Of a DNA stretch of 64,000 bases, positions 11,071-25,959 are shown in pieces. Source of the stretch: Pontederia crassipes (lineage: Eukaryota > Streptophyta > Magnoliopsida > Commelinales > Pontederiaceae); contig CM060195.1 in the NCBI GenBank assembly GCA_030549335.1, positions 31,438,874-31,502,873 on the forward strand, read 5' to 3'. Each line of letters opens with the position of its first letter. Positions within the stretch are counted from its first letter, which is position 1. A program made the position numbers and the translations under genes. A model generated the notes under the pieces. That model made no database searches. It saw nothing but the letters and a program-made list of their open reading frames with translations, and was not told the DNA's origin.

Positions 11071-12855
11071 AACTTCTTGTTCCTTAACATCATTTCCTAT
11101 AACGATTATATCATCAACATACACCAAGAGGACCATAACATTTCCTAAAGAAGAGTGCCCCCATGACTTTGTTTGTATTCTATGGCTAGTATAACTCTTG
11201 CAAACCTTCCAAACCATGCTCGTTGTGATTGTTTAAGGCCATACAATGTTTTTTTTAGCCTACAAATAGTGTGTGCAGCTAAATTCCTTTTATATCCTGG
11301 TGGAATCTTTTTGTAACTTGTCATGAAAGGCATTCTTGACATCAAATTGATGCAACACCCAACCACAATTAGCAGCAAATGATAGTAACACTTTAACTAT
11401 GTTCATCTTTGCAACTAGAGCAAATGTCTCTAGATAATCAATTCCATATGTTTGAGTATTACCCCTTAGCTACCAACCTTGCCTTGTATCTCACAATTGA
11501 TCCATATGCTATATATTTCATTGTGTATACCCACTTACAATCTACCATTTTTTTTGTAGCTTCACTAACTCTCATGTCTTGTGTTTTCTAATGTCTCCAT
11601 CTTTACATTCATAACTTGTTTCCATTTTACATTGGATAAAGCCTCTAGGTATGATTACAACATTTAGGGTTACAAGAAAGGCTCTATGTGTTAAAGAAAA
11701 GTTCTTAAATAATAAGAAGTTTGAAAGAGGGTATAATTATTGTTTTGTGTATTTTCTAATTCCTTTTCTAATAGCAATTGGAAGGTCTTTTCGAGGTTTA
11801 GATTTTTGTAATGTTGGTTTACAAGTGTTTCGAGTTAGAATCTTAGATATGCATATTTACTTTCTTCCTTGTGTACACTTTGTCGAATCTCACATTATTA
11901 GGGGAAAAATTGGCTTATATATATGGTACATTTGTTGTTTCAATCACATTTGTTGGTTCAACCCCAAGTTTAGAAGAATTCTTAGGCATTCTGATTGGAG
12001 CACGAAGGATGTACGTAGAATTTGATATTTCAGATAAAGGAATTGAGAACAAATCAAATAAGGAATCTTTCTTATCTTCTATATTGGAATTTTCCCAATG
12101 AAGATGAGGATTAAGGAAGTAAGAGTTTTGTTTATTGAATGTGACGTCCATTGAGATATAATTTTTTTATGGAGGATGATAACACTTGTAACTTTTTTAG
12201 TTAAAGAATAACTCACAAAGATACATTTGAGAGCCTTTGGATTTAACTTTCCTCTATTATGACTATGAACATGAACAAATGACACTCATCCAAAAATTTT
12301 GGGAATAAATTTTTTTTAGTGCTCACATAAGAATAGAATGTTGATAGCATATCCGTCTCTTAAAATCTATGATTCTTGAAAGCAAATAATTTATCAAATA
12401 GGTGGATATAAGAATTTCTTCTCCCTTACACATCTTAAGAACATGATTATGAAATAATAAGGCTATGATCTTCTCAAGGAGAACTTCATTTTTGCTCTTT
12501 GTTATTTCATTTTGTTATGGAGTATTGACACAAGAGGACAAGAGGACTCATGTATTATCCTTTCTTTCTAAACATATGGAGTAAGAATTTTATTAACTAG
12601 CCTCTTGTATCGTTAGACCTAATCTTTTTTTTATTCTGACACCAACCGAATGTTAATCATGAAACAAAATCATGGAAATACAATACTAAAATTGTATTTT
12701 TGTTTAAGCAAAAAAATTTAGGTAACACTAGTGCAATCATCAATAAAAGAGAAAAAGCATCATGCCCCGAAAATACTAAAAGTAGAAGATGGCCCCATAT
12801 GTCTCAATGAATGAGATAAAAAGGAACATAACTTCTTTTATTACTAATTGGAAAA

Positions 12856-13267
12856 GATACACTCTTGTGTTTAGCAAGTTCACACACCTTATAATGAAAG
12901 CTTTCAACATCTAAGTCTTTAAAAAATAAGGAAATCGAACTTTAATAACCTTAAAGGATGGATCTCTAAGTCAACAATGATAAAGTAAAACTTCGTCTTT
13001 ATTGAATAAAATGAGCTCGGATTTGAAGTAAAAAAAATAATAATTTGCCCTTAATCATGAATAAAAGATACACTCTTGTGCTTAGCAAGTTCACACACCT
13101 TATAATGAAAGCTTTCAACATCTAAGTCTTTAAAAAATAAGGAAACCAAACTTTAATAACCTTAAAGGATGGATCTCTAAGTCGACAATGATAAAGTAAA
13201 GCTTTGTCTTTATTGAATAAAATGAGCTCGGATTTGAAGTAAAAAAAATAATTTGCCCTTAATCATG
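12856..13267. repeat. Tandem duplication, 211-bp period, two copies
   Basis: GATACACTCTTGTG at 12856 recurs at 13067, and the two units are almost identical to TTGCCCTTAATCATG at each end, with a handful of substitutions and one short length difference. The high identity makes this duplication far younger than the copia element that contains it. Confidence 0.9.
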
Positions 13268-14063
13268 TTCAATTGACTTGGTGTACAAGTCACTCTTTCT
13301 CTAGCACATTCAAACATCCTCCTAGAAATCTTGTCCTAAAATACACAATAATTTCATAAAAATAGCATTGCAATATATATCTTGAGCAAGTTTTTGTACA
13401 AAGATTAGATTTCTGAATAATTTTGTAATATGAAAAGTATTTCTTAGGATTATGGATGAGCTTATTTTGACATCTCCAAATCTCCATCAATAGTGGCTAT
13501 TTTTCTATTATTTGTGCATAGGGTAAAGATTGAAAAAATATTAAAAAATGTCATGTGATCAGTAGCACTGAATTCATGATCCTGGAGTTAGCAAAAGTTG
13601 TACTTGAGACATTTAATTCAATGGGAGATGAAAGTTCACAAAAGAAGTGATCTTAGCATATCAATCTCATCTTGATCTTAGCATACCTAGATGGAAATAT
13701 CTTTATATTATTTTTTAAATTTTCCAAAATTATTAATAAGTGATCTTAGCATATCAACCTCATCTTGATTGAAACCATCTAGCTCTTATGATATTTGGGG
13801 TTGATGCATTTTGCATTCCTATAGTAATGTGGGCTTGTCTATCTAATATGTAAGAGACATGAATATTTTACAATTCTCTGTATTGTTGAATGCGGATTGC
13901 CTCTTCTAATTGAATTACTTTAATAAATTTATGGATCATGGACATATTGAATGACAATTTGTAAATAAACTATCCTTTAAAAAAATGTAAAGATTACTAC
14001 ATGACAATGAAGGCCACAAGTTTTACAACAATGAAGACTAGAAACAAGAGAACTATTATACCA

Positions 14064-14323
14064 TGTGAAAATTGCAATAAAAATACTATTATTTTATGTT
14101 TATTCAACCACGCATCTATAAAATTTGAACTTTCAAATATATTAGGAAAGATAAATCCTAAAATGTTGAAATCAAATCCCATAATTATGGGACAACCAGA
14201 TAAAATAGAAAATCTATATGTATGCTCATATCCTAATAAGTAATAAATCCAATATATTATATATAAAAAAAGAAACTTCCTAAAACAAAACAGTTCCTAA
14301 ATCTGCATATGATTTCTTGCACA
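14064..14323 (-). repeat. 5' LTR of the copia element
   Basis: Partner of 9791-10042. On the minus strand it runs from TGTGCAAGAAATCATATGC to TTTTCACA and is followed directly by TGGTAT. Confidence 0.8.
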
Positions 14324-14639
14324 TTTCCCATTAGTTTTTGTTTCCATTCTCTTTGAATTAATATTTTGATAAAATAATATTAAAGACCATTTCATTTTAT
14401 TTTGGAGAGTTTAAATTATTTTAAGTAAAACAAGGATGTGATTATGCATGCATATGTTTATATATGATTGTTCGCGGTGTGCCAAATTATTGCATGACTT
14501 TGATAATGTTTGATACTTTTGTAAACTATTATGTTACACTAGGTTTCAAGTATAGTATAATTAGTGTACTTAGTTAAAACGTCATACAAAATTGTGAATA
14601 TTATAAGTAATGTTAATAATTATGACATAATTTTTTTTG

Positions 14640-16410
14640 TGAAAATGCAAAGTTTGAGCTTCGTGATAATTATCTTATAATTTAATTAGACTTTTTTAAT
14701 AAAATTTTTTATCAAAAGTATATGACATTTTATTTATATATATTCAATTGCATTCAAAATATCTTGAGACTGTTTTTGCAAATTCTGACATAACATGTTA
14801 AAAATCTCAAGAACTTCCTTCATCACAGGTAAAATAAATACAAACTCAAAAGAAGTTAATGCATCATATGTTGCATCTACTTTTGCATGCTGAGCTGAAG
14901 CAGTTCATCTTCAATAATGTTTAGCAAAACTTCGCATGTTGAACTAAACATCTTATGTAATTTGGATATAGATTACACATATGAACTCATATAGTATCTC
15001 CAGGTCTTTGCAAAGTACCTATTTGATTAAGTCTCTTTCCAATTTGAAGCTCGTTAATAAAAAAATAAAAACACAATATTTGCAGCTTGGGCAACTTTCA
15101 ATTGATCATTTACGCTTGCATGAGGCACCAACTCTATTACTAAGAAAAGTTAACTTCATAAAGAAATGATGAATGATTATTACATCTTTTGAAGCAGCAA
15201 CCAATGCCACTTGTAGACGATATGCTATGCAATGAACATAATAGACATAAGAAAATGTGTTTAAAATCTAAGCCTGTAATTCATTTCATTCCATTCTCTT
15301 CTCATATTACTTGCACCATCGTGATCTTGTCCTCGAATATTTTGAACATCAAGATTATATTGTGTAAGAACAAAAAAATTTCCATCCTTCAATGTAGAAC
15401 AGTATCTTTACCATGAATTAGTCCAAAAAATCATTCTCTCACATATCCATCCTTGTCAACAAATCTTAATACAATAGACATTTGCATCACCTATTTCCTC
15501 ATTAATAGTATTTTCACTCTATTTGAAAGGATATGTACTATTTCTTTTTGTATTTTTTGTGAAGTATACGAGCCATTTTATGAAGCATTGTCTAAAGTAT
15601 TTACCACTTCACCAATATAAGTTGATAAAAGAGTAAGCAATTCAAGAAAATTTCCTCATCTTTTTGACATTTTAGTTTCATCGTGGCCCCTAAAAGCACA
15701 TTTTTGAAATGCAACCCACTTGAATACATCAATTGAAGTTTTGAGACGAATCCGATTTCAACAACTTGTCGATATGTAAATTGTTCAAACTTCTTTTGAA
15801 TATGTGATGATTGATTTATGAGATTCATCAAAGCTTTTTCAGTATTTCGTTGAGGTGAATTTAGATCTTTTTCAATATGAGTTAAAAATGCACAATTTTT
15901 GTTATCTCTCACTTTTTTTCCAATTTTAAAATCCATCTACAGTAAATGAGTTCAATCCCGGATGGCCATTTTGTCTGTGAAATAAAAAGCAAGGAAGACA
16001 AAAAGTTGCATCTTTAGCTTGAGAATATTTTAATCATGATGGAAATATGTTAAACTATGATGCTTGAAAACTTCTTTGATGTTTTTCTCCTATCTTTGAA
16101 TATTGTGTAATAATGCACTGATTTGTACCGACTTTAATATATGCTCTTCAAATTTCATCTCTTATATCAACAGAATATTCTCATGTTTTTCGTCGTAGTC
16201 CCGGATCATGTTCTAATAAATTAATATCAAAACTATGATTGATTTCACTTCTTTGAACTTTAACTTGATTATTATTATCAGAATCCGATTGAAAATCTAT
16301 TGATCTATTGAGGTATTTGGTTGATCCATTGAATTTGATATTTTAGTATTCTTTCTTTTGAATAAAGAATCAATAGTAGTTTTTTTATTTATAAGAAAAA
16401 ATTACATAAA
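14640..16410 (-). mobile_element. Decayed hAT-type transposase (DUF4371 / TTF-type, ZMYM1-like)
   Basis: On the minus strand, fragments in the right order match plant zinc-finger-MYM-like hAT transposases: an N-terminal start near 16.4 kb (FKRKNTKISNSMDQP), DPGLRRK near 16.2 kb, YSQAKDATFCLPCFLF near 16.0 kb, the DUF4371 block RNTEKALMNLINQSSHIQKK at 15.9-15.8 kb, VDKDGYVRE near 15.45 kb, NIRGQDHDGASNM near 15.3 kb, YYVHCIAYRLQVALVAASK near 15.2 kb, and IGTLQRPGDT near 15.0 kb. The full family protein is about 700-800 residues; here the order is kept but several stops and frame changes interrupt it. Terminal inverted repeats and target duplication could not be identified. A plain DNA transposon relic. 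Confidence 0.8.
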
Positions 16411-18692
<2,282 letters not shown>

Positions 18693-21600
18693 ATGTCGTC
18701 GGCTTTCGACGCTTTCGTCTCCGGTGGCGACGAGCCATCCGCCGGCGCGACCGGGTCCCCGACCGGACCCGGCGACCGCCCTTTTGACGACGGGTACCTT
18801 GGCTACGACCCCCGTCTCCCGTCGCAGCGCTACGAGGGCTTCTCCTCCTTCGCCGCGGACGAGGACTCCAAGCCCGTCGACGACGACGACCTCCCTCCGC
18901 CGCCGCCCGGCGGGTTCCCGGACGACGTCCACATCCATCACCACCACGGGATGGGGAGCGCCCCGGCCTCGCCGGAGGGGTATGGCTACGCGCCGCCCCC
19001 GCCCCCGCCGCCGTTCGGCATGCCAGAGGCCAACGGCAAGGTCTACGGAATGGAGGAGAACGGCGAGATCTTCTCCTCCGACGGTCCTGTGCTCCCCGAT
19101 CTGGATCAGATGCAGCGGGAGGAAGGGTTCATCCTTCGCGAGTGGCGCCGGTGAGGCATATTCGCTGTTACTGATTCTTCTCGTCTTAGAATGTGAGATC
19201 TGTGTGGTACTATTAGAGCAGATCTGATCAAATAGTGTTTGAAATGTCCACGGGCTCTTGAATACCCTATAATTCTTGTTCGTCCTGCAATCTTCGTCAT
19301 GGTCACGATGCTTAGATCTCCGAGCTTCTCTGGTAGCTGACATTTCTGAAAACAAATGTCGGGTAATTTACAGTTTTTAGTTGCGACTTAGTCACTGGTA
19401 AATGCGTCCTGATGTGATACTTGAACAGGCGTCGGTCATTTGATGGGGATGCAATTTATCTCCTTTTTTGTTGAATTTTGTAACTCCGCCTATGTTTTAT
19501 AGCCGGTCCCAAGCCCGGATAAAGGAGGAGGGTTGTGTTAGGCCCCAACAGCCAGCGTAAAACCCTGTCGAATCGCATGAACATGGATCAACGAATGCAG
19601 AATGGCGTCGTATGATTCATGTAGCCGACCCCACCTAGTGGGATAAGGCTTTGTTGTTGTTGTTGTTTTGTTGAATTTTGTGGAATGGTAATTAGTTGAT
19701 AGGCATCCGAGATCCTGCCTAGGTGCTTGATCTGTACATTTTGCTTCATATATCTCCCCTTAAACAACTGGACTTGCCTTTAGCCTGCTCTATTATTTAC
19801 ATGCACTCTGCCATTCCTGTGATGGATGTCCTTCTCATTCTGGCAAGTTTTTTCTATTATATTGGACTTTTGATTATAAATTCTTAATGATGATCAGTTA
19901 GATGGTATAACCGAGAGTATACCTAAGTGCATGCTATTTGCGGATGATATAGTACTTTTAGCGGATTCAAGAGAAGAGATTAATATAAAATTGGAAATAT
20001 GGAGAAATACGTTGGAGTCAAAGGGTTTTCGTTTAAGTAGGAATAAAACGGAATATATGCATAGTAATTTCACAAATAAACAACTTAGAGACGATTTGGA
20101 AGTTAGGCTAGGGGAGGATATAATTCCTCAAGTGACAAAGTTTAAATATTTAGGATCAATTGTAAGACAAGATGGTGAGATTGATGACGATGTTAATCAT
20201 ATAATTCAAGCTGGTTGGTGTAAGTGGAGGAAAGCCACTGGAGTTCTTTGTGATAGAAAAGTACCCAATAAAGTTAAAGAAAAATTCTATCGTACTGTTA
20301 TAAGACCGGCAGTGTTATATGGTAGTGAATGTTGGGCTATGAAGGGACAACATGAACGTAAAGTGGGGGTAGCCGAAATGAGGATGTTGAGATGGATGTG
20401 TGGTCATACAAGATTAGATAAGATTAGGAATGACCATATACGTGAACGAGTCGGAGTGGCTCCTATTAGTGAGAAAATGGTAGAGAATCGTTTGAGATGG
20501 TTTGGTCATGTTCAGAGAAGACCATTAGATGCGTCAGTAAGAAGAGTAGATCAAATAATCTGGAGTCCGATTAAAAGAGGGAGAGGGAGGCCAAGGCGGA
20601 CACTTGGCGAACTAATAGAGCAAGGTCTATTGGTGAATAATATACCGAAAGGTTTGGTTACTAATAGAGCGGAATGACGTCGTATGATCCATGTAGCCGA
20701 CCCCACCTAGTGGGATAAGGCTTTGTTGTTGTTGTCGTTGATCAGTTAGATGGTCCTTTACTAATGTTCTAACAATCTATAAAGTTAAGAATATCTGGGA
20801 TTGTTATGCTATGCATTCTTTGTGTTGATTTTACGTCCCAATATGATGATGTGCATAGTTTTTCTAATCAATATGAATATATTCTGGGTAATTGTTCATA
20901 TATTCTTAGCTACTTTAGGTATAAAAGAGGGACAATTATCTGCACTTGGATTTTGCATACAACACCTTAGACATGAACAGAGGACATTTTTCAGAAACTC
21001 CACTAATTAAAGTGTTATCCTGAAGATGTTTAATGCTTATCTCTTATTCATTGCTTAATGTCTGGATGTAACTAAGTAAGATCCATCAGGTGGTAAGATA
21101 CCTGAGGCGGAGTGTCTTTTATTTTCCCTTATCTTCTATTAGCTATATTCTTTAACCTTGAAACTTGAATTTTCGCAGCTTAGTAATTTGCGATTTTGTT
21201 AATATATTTTCATTGTTGTGTTATGCTTCACAAATAGATTCCAAAAATTAGTTGGTTGTTTGTGTTAATGTCAATGACTCAACAATCACATTTTGGGTCT
21301 GCGAGACGAGATTCTGTTTTTTTTCTGGTCGGTGGGGAATCAACTAGGAACCAGCAGACTCATGAGTAGGTTCAAGTAAAAACTGGCGGCCATGAGTATG
21401 TCTTAACTCTGGGGATAAGATGCTTGAATGTAGACCTTAGTTCAATGTGGTCATGGCAGGGACTTGCATTAGAAATAGCTTGCATTATGTTGCTGTGATT
21501 AAGATTCGCACTTGTCAGTGCCATTTACTTTATCAGAAATCATTTTATTTCAGATTACTAAATTATTTAGCTTTCATGGGCCTGTGCATGTCAATATGAA

Positions 21601-22456
21601 TATGCAGCCAAAATCATGAATACTTCTTTCTCTCAACTACTTGTCTCTCGTAATGGTTTCCGCTCTTGGTAATATTTCTTGTATTATTGTTCATTGTGTT
21701 TAACATGCAGTCAAAATGCCATCCTTCTCGAGGAGAAGGAGAGAAATGAGAAGCAACGTCGAAATGAAATTATTACAGAAGCTGAAGATTACAAGAAAGC
21801 TTTCTATGAGAAACGGAAATTGAACTGTGAAACAAATAAGACACAGAATAGAGAAAGAGAAAAGGTAAAATGATGTTACTCCTTGTAAAATTAGATTGTT
21901 GGATAGCTGATTTTTTTTTCTCCTTTTGAAAGCATGATCTTGTGATGTTATCTTATGAAGTTTTCCATTGTCTTAGCTGAATTCCTTTTTTTTCTGGCAG
22001 TTATATCATGCCAACCAGGAGAAGTTCCATGCAAATGCGGATAAACAGTATTGGAAAGCAATTGCTGAGCTTGTTCCACATGAGATAGCCAACATTGAAA
22101 AGAAGAGAGGAAAGAAAGAGCAGGAAAAGAAACCATCAATTGTTGTGATCCAGGGGCCAAAGCCTGGGAAACCTACTGATCTTGCAAGGATGCGTCAGAT
22201 TTTGGTGAAACTGAAACATACTCCCCCACCTCACATGAAACCTCCACCACCACCACCACCAGCTAAAGATGCTAAAGATGCCAAGGACTCCAAAGATGGT
22301 GCTGCTGCTGCTGCTACTACTGGTACTGCAGGAAAGAAACCAGCATCTCCCCCAAAAGATGCAAAGGCCAATGGCACTACAGACTCGCCTAACGGAGAAA
22401 CTGTCCTTGTAGAAGAACAAGCTGCAAAGGAACAAGCAGCAGAACCTGCTGCATGA
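18693..22456 (+). CDS. Clathrin light chain (three exons)
   Basis: Coding exons 18693-19150, 21711-21864 and 22001-22456 give 355 residues. Donors are GTGAGG and GTAAAA, acceptors ACATGCAG and TTCTGGCAG, and the frame stays open. Exon 1 is GC-rich and encodes an acidic, Pro/Gly-rich N-terminus with a His cluster (IHHHH) and poly-Pro runs. The end of exon 1 through exon 2 carries the light-chain core ([20 protein letters not shown]), a highly charged coiled coil that binds the clathrin heavy chain hub. Exon 3 continues it ([20 protein letters not shown]), then has the plant-specific [19 protein letters not shown] block and a low-complexity Pro/Lys/Ala tail. Plant light chains are about 260-360 residues. 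The protein coats vesicles at the plasma membrane and trans-Golgi network. The start at 18693 was chosen over an in-frame upstream extension because the light-chain-like sequence begins MSSAFDAF. Intron 1 holds two RTE insertions. Confidence 0.93.
19482..19665 (+). mobile_element. Short RTE-derived non-autonomous element with perfect TSD
   Basis: This 184-bp insertion in clathrin light chain intron 1 is flanked by a perfect 16-bp duplication, TTTTGTTGAATTTTGT (19466-19481 and 19666-19681). It starts with AACTCCGCCTATG.. followed by a GGTCCCAAGCCCGGATAAAGG block, and its last 60 bp (CATGTAGCCGACCCCACCTA, then GGGATAAGGC and a TTG-repeat tail) match the 3' end of the RTE LINE at 19907-20738. 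It looks like an internally deleted or SINE-like derivative that used the LINE's machinery through the shared tail. Confidence 0.85.
19907..20738 (+). mobile_element. 5'-truncated RTE-clade LINE with perfect TSD
   Basis: This 832-bp insertion is flanked by a perfect 16-bp duplication, TGATCAGTTAGATGGT (19891-19906 and 20739-20754). It encodes an open reverse transcriptase C-terminal part from [16 protein letters not shown] (the FADD active-site motif) to the stop at 20677, with [16 protein letters not shown] and [15 protein letters not shown] further on, then the RTE 3' end with a (TTG)n tail instead of poly-A. Truncation at the 5' side is normal for target-primed insertion. Intact TSD and an uninterrupted frame point to a recent insertion. 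It lies in clathrin light chain intron 1, sense to the gene. Confidence 0.93.
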
Positions 22457-24917
22457 TTCCCCAAAACCATTGGCAACTACCAGAGAAAAGAAACTTTCAC
22501 GATATCCATTCTCAAGAACAGTGGCTTGGTACAGGATTCAGTCTAGCTGCAGTGAGGGGTACTTTGACTCATCGTCGGCCATCTCATGTTGATTGTGTTT
22601 ATGGAAATTGGTTATTAGTATAGGTTCTTATTCCTTATTTCTTTCTTCTCAAGTTTGTGATATTTTTTTGTGTCTATGGGTCTTGGTTTATGACCACATT
22701 AACTATGGATTACTTGCATCTGTTACCCTCATTATTTTGATGGATATAGTTGTTTTGGTTGGACAACACTTGCATGATTGCGATCATGATATTTGATAGC
22801 CTCCTCCTCCTGCTATAACTTACATAGGAAATCTTTCTAGCCCTTGCACTGAGGCATATTAGCGTTTGAATTTTTAATAATGAAGGGATGAATTAAGATG
22901 GTGGAGTAAAGGTTGGTGAAATTGAATGTGACAAGGATTTATAGAAAAAAAAACATGTTTATATATAAATTTATGATACAATATAGGCTAATTTAAATTA
23001 TTCTTTGTTTGGATAAAAGAAAATAAAACATGGAGTTGGTATGGATAAAAGCCCCTTTTACCCTTATTTTAATTTTGAAAAGATCTCGCTCCTGTGATGC
23101 TTATATTTAAAAGGAGAATTAATTTCAGACAGTTTTTTTTTGTGTTAAATTAATAAAGAGACAAAGAAAATGAAAGGACGAAGCATTGGACCTACTGGAA
23201 ACCTGCAAATAAAACCAGAAAAAAGTTCAATATTATAATAAATCAAAGGGCATTTGAATATGATAAGTCAACGTTTAAGAATCCTTATAGACCAATTCTT
23301 CTATCAATAATCAAAGTTCTTTTTTTTTCTTTTGTGTTTATTTCTGCTGCGAAAACAAAGTACTACGTGTGCATTAAGAATAAGATCAAACCTGCAAGAA
23401 AACTGAAGCCAGTCAAAATGAAATCTTATCTTGCAACATGATCTCCAAGTTGAAGTAAATAATATCAAAATTTATCAATCAAGAGTTGTAATATTCAAAA
23501 TATAGAAAGCCAAAATTTCCGATCACTATATGGAGATAGAGTGAATTTAGTCATCAAACAGCATCTAAAAAACAACCATTCCACGAGAAAGAGATTGAGT
23601 GAAAAAATACACATTATGGTCATTACTAGTTTTGAATATATGAACAAAGACCACAATAGCAAGTGTCATTGCACCAATGCTAAAGGTCATAAGTAACAAT
23701 GAAAACTACCCTTCTTACCTTCTAACTTCAATTTCAAAAAGATTTTCAACAACAATTGAAATGTGAAAATAGATATTTTGGAGAATGCAAATTTTATTTA
23801 TATAAAAGTCATGTTTACTTTTTATTATATATAAACTATTTATAATATTTATTGAGTAATAAATATGTATTTCCTTACCACTTTAATTTATTTTTTTATA
23901 TTTTCTTTTTCACCTTTTTATTTTTTTATTACATTAGTTATTTTTATAACTATTTTATTCATTTATTTTAGGAAGTAAAATTTGAGAATAAATATGTATA
24001 AAAAGATCATTATAAATAAATAAAATATTTTATCAATGTAATATTAAGACGTAAGAAAATTAACAAAATGAAAATGAGAGATAAATAAAAATAAAATTAT
24101 TTTACCAATGTAAAATATGAGAGAGAAAGAAAGAAAGAGATAAAGAGGCCTAATTAGGTTTTAAAATATTTATTCTTTGTCATTCTACTAATTTGAAGAA
24201 ATAAAAAAATGTACTATTTGAGAGACTTAGTTACCCCACTTCATCTCTTCTAATTAAAATAAAAAAATATTCAAATAGAATTTAACTAATCTTATTCCCT
24301 CTATTCCATCTCATTCCTCTTAAACTCTCAATTCAAACAGGTTTGTATCTTAACTATTAGATTTATTAAGTAATAAATGTAATAGTTATATCTATAAGTA
24401 CAAGTATGTTTATTATGAATATAATTAATAAGTATTGAATTTAATGGTTGTCCCACCTATTTAAATAAGGGATCGTCCACCCTATTCTCCGACTGATTCA
24501 ACATGGTTTGAGGGCGGCTCAGCGGTTCGATTGCATCATTTTCCTTTCGGCTTGCTAGAGACACTCGTTGAAGGCACGACGAGCATTGGCAGACCGGCGG
24601 CGAGCGTCGGTGGCATTTGGCAGACATGTTGACGAGGATGAGGTGATGAAAAGCTCATGGAGGAGGCCAAGGTGAAGAGCGAGGAGGTCGAGCTGGAGGC
24701 CGATGGAGAGGGAAGGGGCGATAGTGGACTTGAGAATGTGTAAGAAAAGCAGTGTCCGACTTCGTCGAGGTCGCGTGGTAGGCCAACCGGTCTGATACTG
24801 CCAGTTGGGATTGGAGCTCATCTCACTAGAGACCAGTGAGACATATGACAATGGAAAGGGGAAGCCCCGAGGGATGCAGAGGATGCGGTGTGCAGCTCCG
24901 GCAATTCAGATCATTCT
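22457..24917. other. Intergenic DNA downstream of clathrin light chain
   Basis: The first few hundred bases are probable 3' UTR. 22.9-24.45 kb is very AT-rich with no gene visible. 24.5-24.9 kb is GC-richer and has a minus-strand open frame of 98 codons that I do not recognise. An imperfect inverted match between about 24.42-24.48 kb and 29.80-29.86 kb is discussed in the findings. Confidence 0.45.
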
Positions 24918-25959
24918 TGTAACATCCCAAAAATCCATAAAATTTAAAAAATTTAAATTGATGTCAGACTATCGGGCAACTGAATGCCTATCAAGCGCCC
25001 GTTATCATGACAATGAGGACCACTTGGCCAATGCTTTATCGGATGACCGCTTTCGGACGTCCAGAAGTACAATGAGCAGAACGGACGATCGTTTTTCAGA
25101 TCTCTTCATTTACTCTCACGGATTTATAACTTAGGAAACCATGATCCTTGAACTTCAATGCACAGGAAACCCCCAAAATTGAAGACCATAAAAGCCTCAT
25201 CTTCTTCCTCTATTTTCCCTTCATTTTCCATTCTTCGTCTTCTCCATTTTTTTTTCGCTTGTCACCTCTGCTCAATGGAAGGAGGGAGAAGGGGACGCGG
25301 GTAGAGCTTAATCCGGCGGGAAGAAGAACCAAACGACATATAAAAAGGTGTGTTTTCAGGATATAGTTCATGGGATGAATTTCCTGAGGAAGATCGCATG
25401 TTCTAAAGTTATTAAAGGATTAAGGTTCATGCTAGCATGGGTAGGAATCATGCTTTATAGTTATTATGATGATATTGATATGTTCTCCTTCGATTTTGAT
25501 CATGGCCGAATGAATTACATGCTATGTATGAGTCGTTAACATAATGAGTGATTGATCAGTTGATGTAAGACTCACATAGTTGCTTAATGATTTATTACTT
25601 GTCCTTAAATTGATAGTTATGTCAACTAGAATTAAGATACTTTGGAAATTGTTTTATGCTTGAAGATAAGAATCCGACGAGTTACATTTTATGAAGGAAA
25701 ATTATATGAATGATATGTTTGAGACAAGATTTATGATTAGATATATCTCTGAATCATGCTATGAGTTAAGTACTATGTTAAAATGTGTTAGATCTTTGAT
25801 TGTATCGAAAACATAAGGATTCCACAATGACCTATGGCTCTGTCGAACTAAAGCGAACGACCAAAACCCTTTCGGGCGTTCGATTTAGCTCTAACAGCTA
25901 TATCGGACATCCAAAACTCGATCGGACGATCAATATAGACTAAAATGAAAGTCAGAAGC

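Larger units (their letters stand above)
9791..14323 (-). mobile_element. Old, broken Ty1/copia LTR retrotransposon (antisense)
   Basis: Two homologous LTRs frame the element: 9791-10042 and 14064-14323, each TGT..ACA-type, diverged by roughly a quarter by eye. On the minus strand a TGGTAT primer-site core follows the right-hand LTR, and a purine tract (GATGGAGAG) precedes the left-hand one. The pol region between them carries copia reverse transcriptase (the VYVDDIIVIGND active-site block near 11.1 kb), the block IYRLKK..YGLKQS-like just upstream, RNase H-side sequence near 10.7 kb, and the integrase C-terminal region near 12.1-12.3 kb. It is broken in many places, and two internal tandem duplications are listed separately. 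No target duplication remains, consistent with considerable age. Confidence 0.85.
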
